NCBI GenBank assembly: GCA_022729835.1
Contig: DZBC01000025.1
Coordinates: 1 to 14,246 of the forward strand
DNA length: 14,246 nt
Origin: Sulfuricurvum sp.
GTDB lineage: Bacteria; Campylobacterota; Campylobacteria; Campylobacterales; Sulfurimonadaceae
Direction: 5' to 3'
In this document: positions 12,908 to 14,246 of the stretch, in pieces
How the letters are laid out: each line of letters begins with the position of its first letter
Position numbering within the stretch: position 1 is the first letter of the stretch
Position numbers and translations under genes: made by a program
The notes under the pieces: generated by a model
The model's input: the letters and a program-made list of their open reading frames with translations, nothing else
The model's database searches: none
Told to the model about the DNA's origin: nothing

Positions 12908-13789
12908 ATGCTAACCTTCAGCGATCTTCTGCTCAAACTGCAAATTTTTTGGAAAGAGCAGGGCTGTAATATCGTCCAGCCCTACGACATCCCCGCCGGT
13001 GCGGGCACCTTCCACCCCGCTACCTTTTTGCGCTCGCTCGATTCGACGCCGTGGTCGGTCGCTTATGTGGCCCCATCGCGGCGCCCCACCGACGGGCGAT
13101 ATGGCGAAAACCCCAACCGTCTGGGCAGCTACTACCAGTTTCAGGTGCTCATCAAACCCAGTCCCGACAACATCCAAGAGCTCTACTTGCGCAGCCTCGA
13201 ATATCTGGGGCTAAACCTCAAAGAGCACGACATCCGCTTTGTCGAAGACAACTGGGAGTCGCCGACGCTTGGCGCGTGGGGGCTTGGCTGGGAGGTGTGG
13301 CTTAATGGCATGGAAGTGACGCAGTTTACCTACTTTCAGCAAGTAGGCGGGGTGGCGTGCGATCCGGTTGCGGTCGAGATCACGTATGGTACCGAGCGGC
13401 TGGCGATGTATCTGCAAGGGGTCGATACGGTCTTTGATATCGTTTGGGGCGAAAACAGCTATGGCCGCACCCTTTACCGCGACATCCACAAAGAGGGCGA
13501 GATCGAATTTTCCAAATACAACTTCGAGATCGCCGACACCGCGCTGCTCTTTGCGCAGTTCGAGGCCAAATCTAAAGAGTGTGCACGTGTGCTAGAGGCG
13601 CTCTTGCCCCTGCCGGCATACGATCTGTGCATGGAGGCGTCGCACACCTTCAACACCCTCGATGCCCGTAAAGCGATCAGCCAGACCGAACGCGCCAACT
13701 ACATCCTCAAAATCCGCGAGCTTGCTCGTGGCTGCGCCGAGCTCTACAAAGCCCAAGAGGTAGAGCGGCTGGAGCGGGTACGCGCTTAA
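12908..13789 (+). CDS. glyQ: Glycyl-tRNA synthetase alpha subunit
   Basis: Catalytic alpha chain of the bacterial alpha2-beta2 class II glycyl-tRNA synthetase, which charges tRNA-Gly in the cytoplasm. The 293-residue protein matches the family length. Seen are the N-terminal TFSDLLLKLQIFWKEQGCN, VQPYDIPAGAGTFHPATFLR, VAYVAPSRRPTDGRYGENPN, YYQFQVLIKPSP, WESPTLGAWGLGWEVWLNGM, and FTYFQQVGG...EITYGTERLAMY (class II motif 3 region). The ATG at 12908 is preferred over the longer frame from 12863, because it gives the normal N-terminus, has AAAGAG six bases upstream, and the longer version would include the promoter. The beta subunit gene glyS is not in the window. Function is secure. Confidence 0.97.
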   Translation: MLTFSDLLLKLQIFWKEQGCNIVQPYDIPAGAGTFHPATFLRSLDSTPWSVAYVAPSRRPTDGRYGENPNRLGSYYQFQVLIKPSPDNIQELYLRSLEYLGLNLKEHDIRFVEDNWESPTLGAWGLGWEVWLNGMEVTQFTYFQQVGGVACDPVAVEITYGTERLAMYLQGVDTVFDIVWGENSYGRTLYRDIHKEGEIEFSKYNFEIADTALLFAQFEAKSKECARVLEALLPLPAYDLCMEASHTFNTLDARKAISQTERANYILKIRELARGCAELYKAQEVERLERVRA

Positions 13790-13801
13790 GCCGGTAGGCT
13801 G

Positions 13802-13824
13802 AGGCAAAACTGTTTTTTATGCCT
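13802..13824. terminator. Possible glyQ terminator hairpin
   Basis: AGGCA (13802-13806) pairs with TGCCT (13820-13824), and inner A and T runs can extend the stem. It lies 12 bases past the glyQ stop and is followed at once by a TTACATGTAA copy rather than a T-run, so termination is uncertain. Confidence 0.3.
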
Positions 13825-13833
13825 TACATGTAA
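13824..13833. repeat. TTACATGTAA palindrome, copy 11
   Basis: Exact copy in the 94-bp gap between glyQ and the convergent antitoxin gene. Confidence 0.9.
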
Positions 13834-13883
13834 GGGTGGAGTCTGGACGATATTCAAACCATTGAATTTGAGACACTTCTGCG

Positions 13884-14168
13884 CTAAATAATCTGTATCT
13901 CTAAACGTTTTCCCATCGCTGCAACAGCATTCTCAATTGTTGCAAGAGTAATAGAGGTGTTTGATGGATCCAGTAGACGGTTAATAGCGGTTCTGCTGGT
14001 ATTCATACGTTTTGCCATCTCTGTTTTAGTGATATGCTCTTTTTGCATGGTCTCTTCAAGTTGAAAGGCAATGACTCGTTTAATCGCTACTGCATCTGCC
14101 TGAGCCAACATCCCCTCTTCTTCTAAAAAATCATCAAATGAACTGCCAATACCTTTTTCTAATTTCAT
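13884..14168 (-). CDS. XRE/HigA-type antitoxin, DNA-binding
   Basis: A 94-residue protein with an N-terminal GSSFDDFLEEEGM segment (8-20), an AIKRVIAFQLEETMQ helix (28-42) and a helix-turn-helix at about residues 46-67 (ITKTEMAKRMNTSRTAINRL), followed by TLATIENAVAAMGKRLEI. This is the layout of XRE antitoxins of HigBA/RelE-type modules, which neutralise the toxin and repress their own operon. AAGGAG (14174-14179) lies five bases upstream. The ATG overlaps the stop of an upstream minus-strand reading frame (ATGA), the expected place of the toxin, but that frame appears cut by repeats at the window edge. More AT-rich than glyQ. Function by family and context. Confidence 0.82.
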   Translation of the reverse strand: MKLEKGIGSSFDDFLEEEGMLAQADAVAIKRVIAFQLEETMQKEHITKTEMAKRMNTSRTAINRLLDPSNTSITLATIENAVAAMGKRLEIQII

Positions 14169-14246
14169 CGAATCTCCTTCATTCTCTTAATGGCTGCAAA
14201 AAACGCACCCATCCGGCCACCCGTGACGTTTTGATCCGGCCACCCA
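14165..14246 (-). pseudogene. C-terminal remnant of the probable partner toxin, reading into IS-like repeats
   Basis: The minus frame ending in TGA at 14165-14167 encodes ...AFFAAIKRMKEIR, a basic helical tail plausible for the C-terminus of a RelE/HigB-type toxin, and its stop overlaps the antitoxin ATG. Further upstream the frame stays open but runs through direct repeats (14211-14245), giving Gly-rich, non-protein-like residues. The toxin gene therefore looks disrupted by a mobile element, or the sequence ends at an assembly repeat. Only about 13 residues can belong to the toxin, so identity is inferred from position. Confidence 0.4.
14211..14245. mobile_element. Direct repeats resembling an IS21-family end (window edge)
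   Basis: ATCCGGCCACCC occurs at 14211-14222 and again at 14234-14245, a 23-bp period with GTGACGTTTTG between. Read on the minus strand the unit is GGGTGGCCGGAT, which I recall as a repeated transposase-binding motif near the ends of some IS21-family elements. The rest of the element would lie beyond the window. A likely element tip is near 14195 (TGCAAAAAACGCACCC), but this boundary is a guess. Confidence 0.45.

Noticed and set aside
1..14246. tRNA, rRNA, riboswitch (glycine, glutamine) and CRISPR signals
   Set aside because: I looked near glyQ, glnA and in all gaps and found no cloverleaf, conserved riboswitch core or regularly spaced repeats.

Overview
The window looks like chromosome of a free-living member of the Campylobacterota (Epsilonproteobacteria) with a moderate, fairly high GC content for that phylum. 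The evidence is gene content and order. A divergent glnA sits near a cheZ - U32 peptidase/TrhP-like - purE - DUF3972 - glyQ series, the order I recall from Campylobacter jejuni (glnA to glyQ, about Cj0699-Cj0704). The protein sequences are also of Campylobacterota type: the remote CheZ, DUF3972, and a glutamine synthetase with Phe at the adenylylation site. I cannot name a genus.

Layout. 1-975 (-): 5' part of leuA (type 2 isopropylmalate synthase), running off the window. 976-2134: an AT-rich accessory patch with a two-gene ParE/RelE-type toxin-antitoxin module and about 385 bp of apparently decayed sequence. 2135-4912 (+): a DedA-family membrane protein, then proA followed at once by a PAS + degenerate-GGDEF protein. 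4960-7244 (-): glnA and a PHP-family histidinol-phosphatase. 7307-11225 (+): cheZ, U32 peptidase, purE, DUF3972 and DUF89, tightly packed and probably largely co-transcribed. 11157-12829 (-): an M6-type metalloprotease lipoprotein and, coupled to it, a small secreted protein that looks like the M6 propeptide. 12908-13789 (+): glyQ. 13884-14246 (-): a HigA/XRE-type antitoxin, the last codons of its probable toxin, and 23-bp-period direct repeats at the window edge that resemble an insertion-sequence end.

The most unusual signal is an exact 10-bp palindrome, TTACATGTAA. It occurs 11 times in 14 kb, in genes and between them, and there are two CTACATGTAA near-copies ahead of proA and purE. Copies are fused to the ribosome-binding sites of leuA and glyQ, with a near-copy at purE, and two copies form a 12-bp inverted repeat between the convergent PAS/GGDEF and glnA genes. 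It behaves like a highly iterated palindrome comparable in kind to cyanobacterial HIP1. The second notable item is the apparently split M6 protease, with catalytic lipoprotein and propeptide-like protein encoded as two coupled genes.

Most genes are housekeeping: amino-acid metabolism (leuA, proA, glnA, histidinol-phosphatase), purines (purE), translation (glyQ) and chemotaxis (cheZ). The accessory parts are the two TA loci, the M6 pair with DUF89 between DUF3972 and glyQ, and the IS-like edge. I saw no rRNA, tRNA or CRISPR array.
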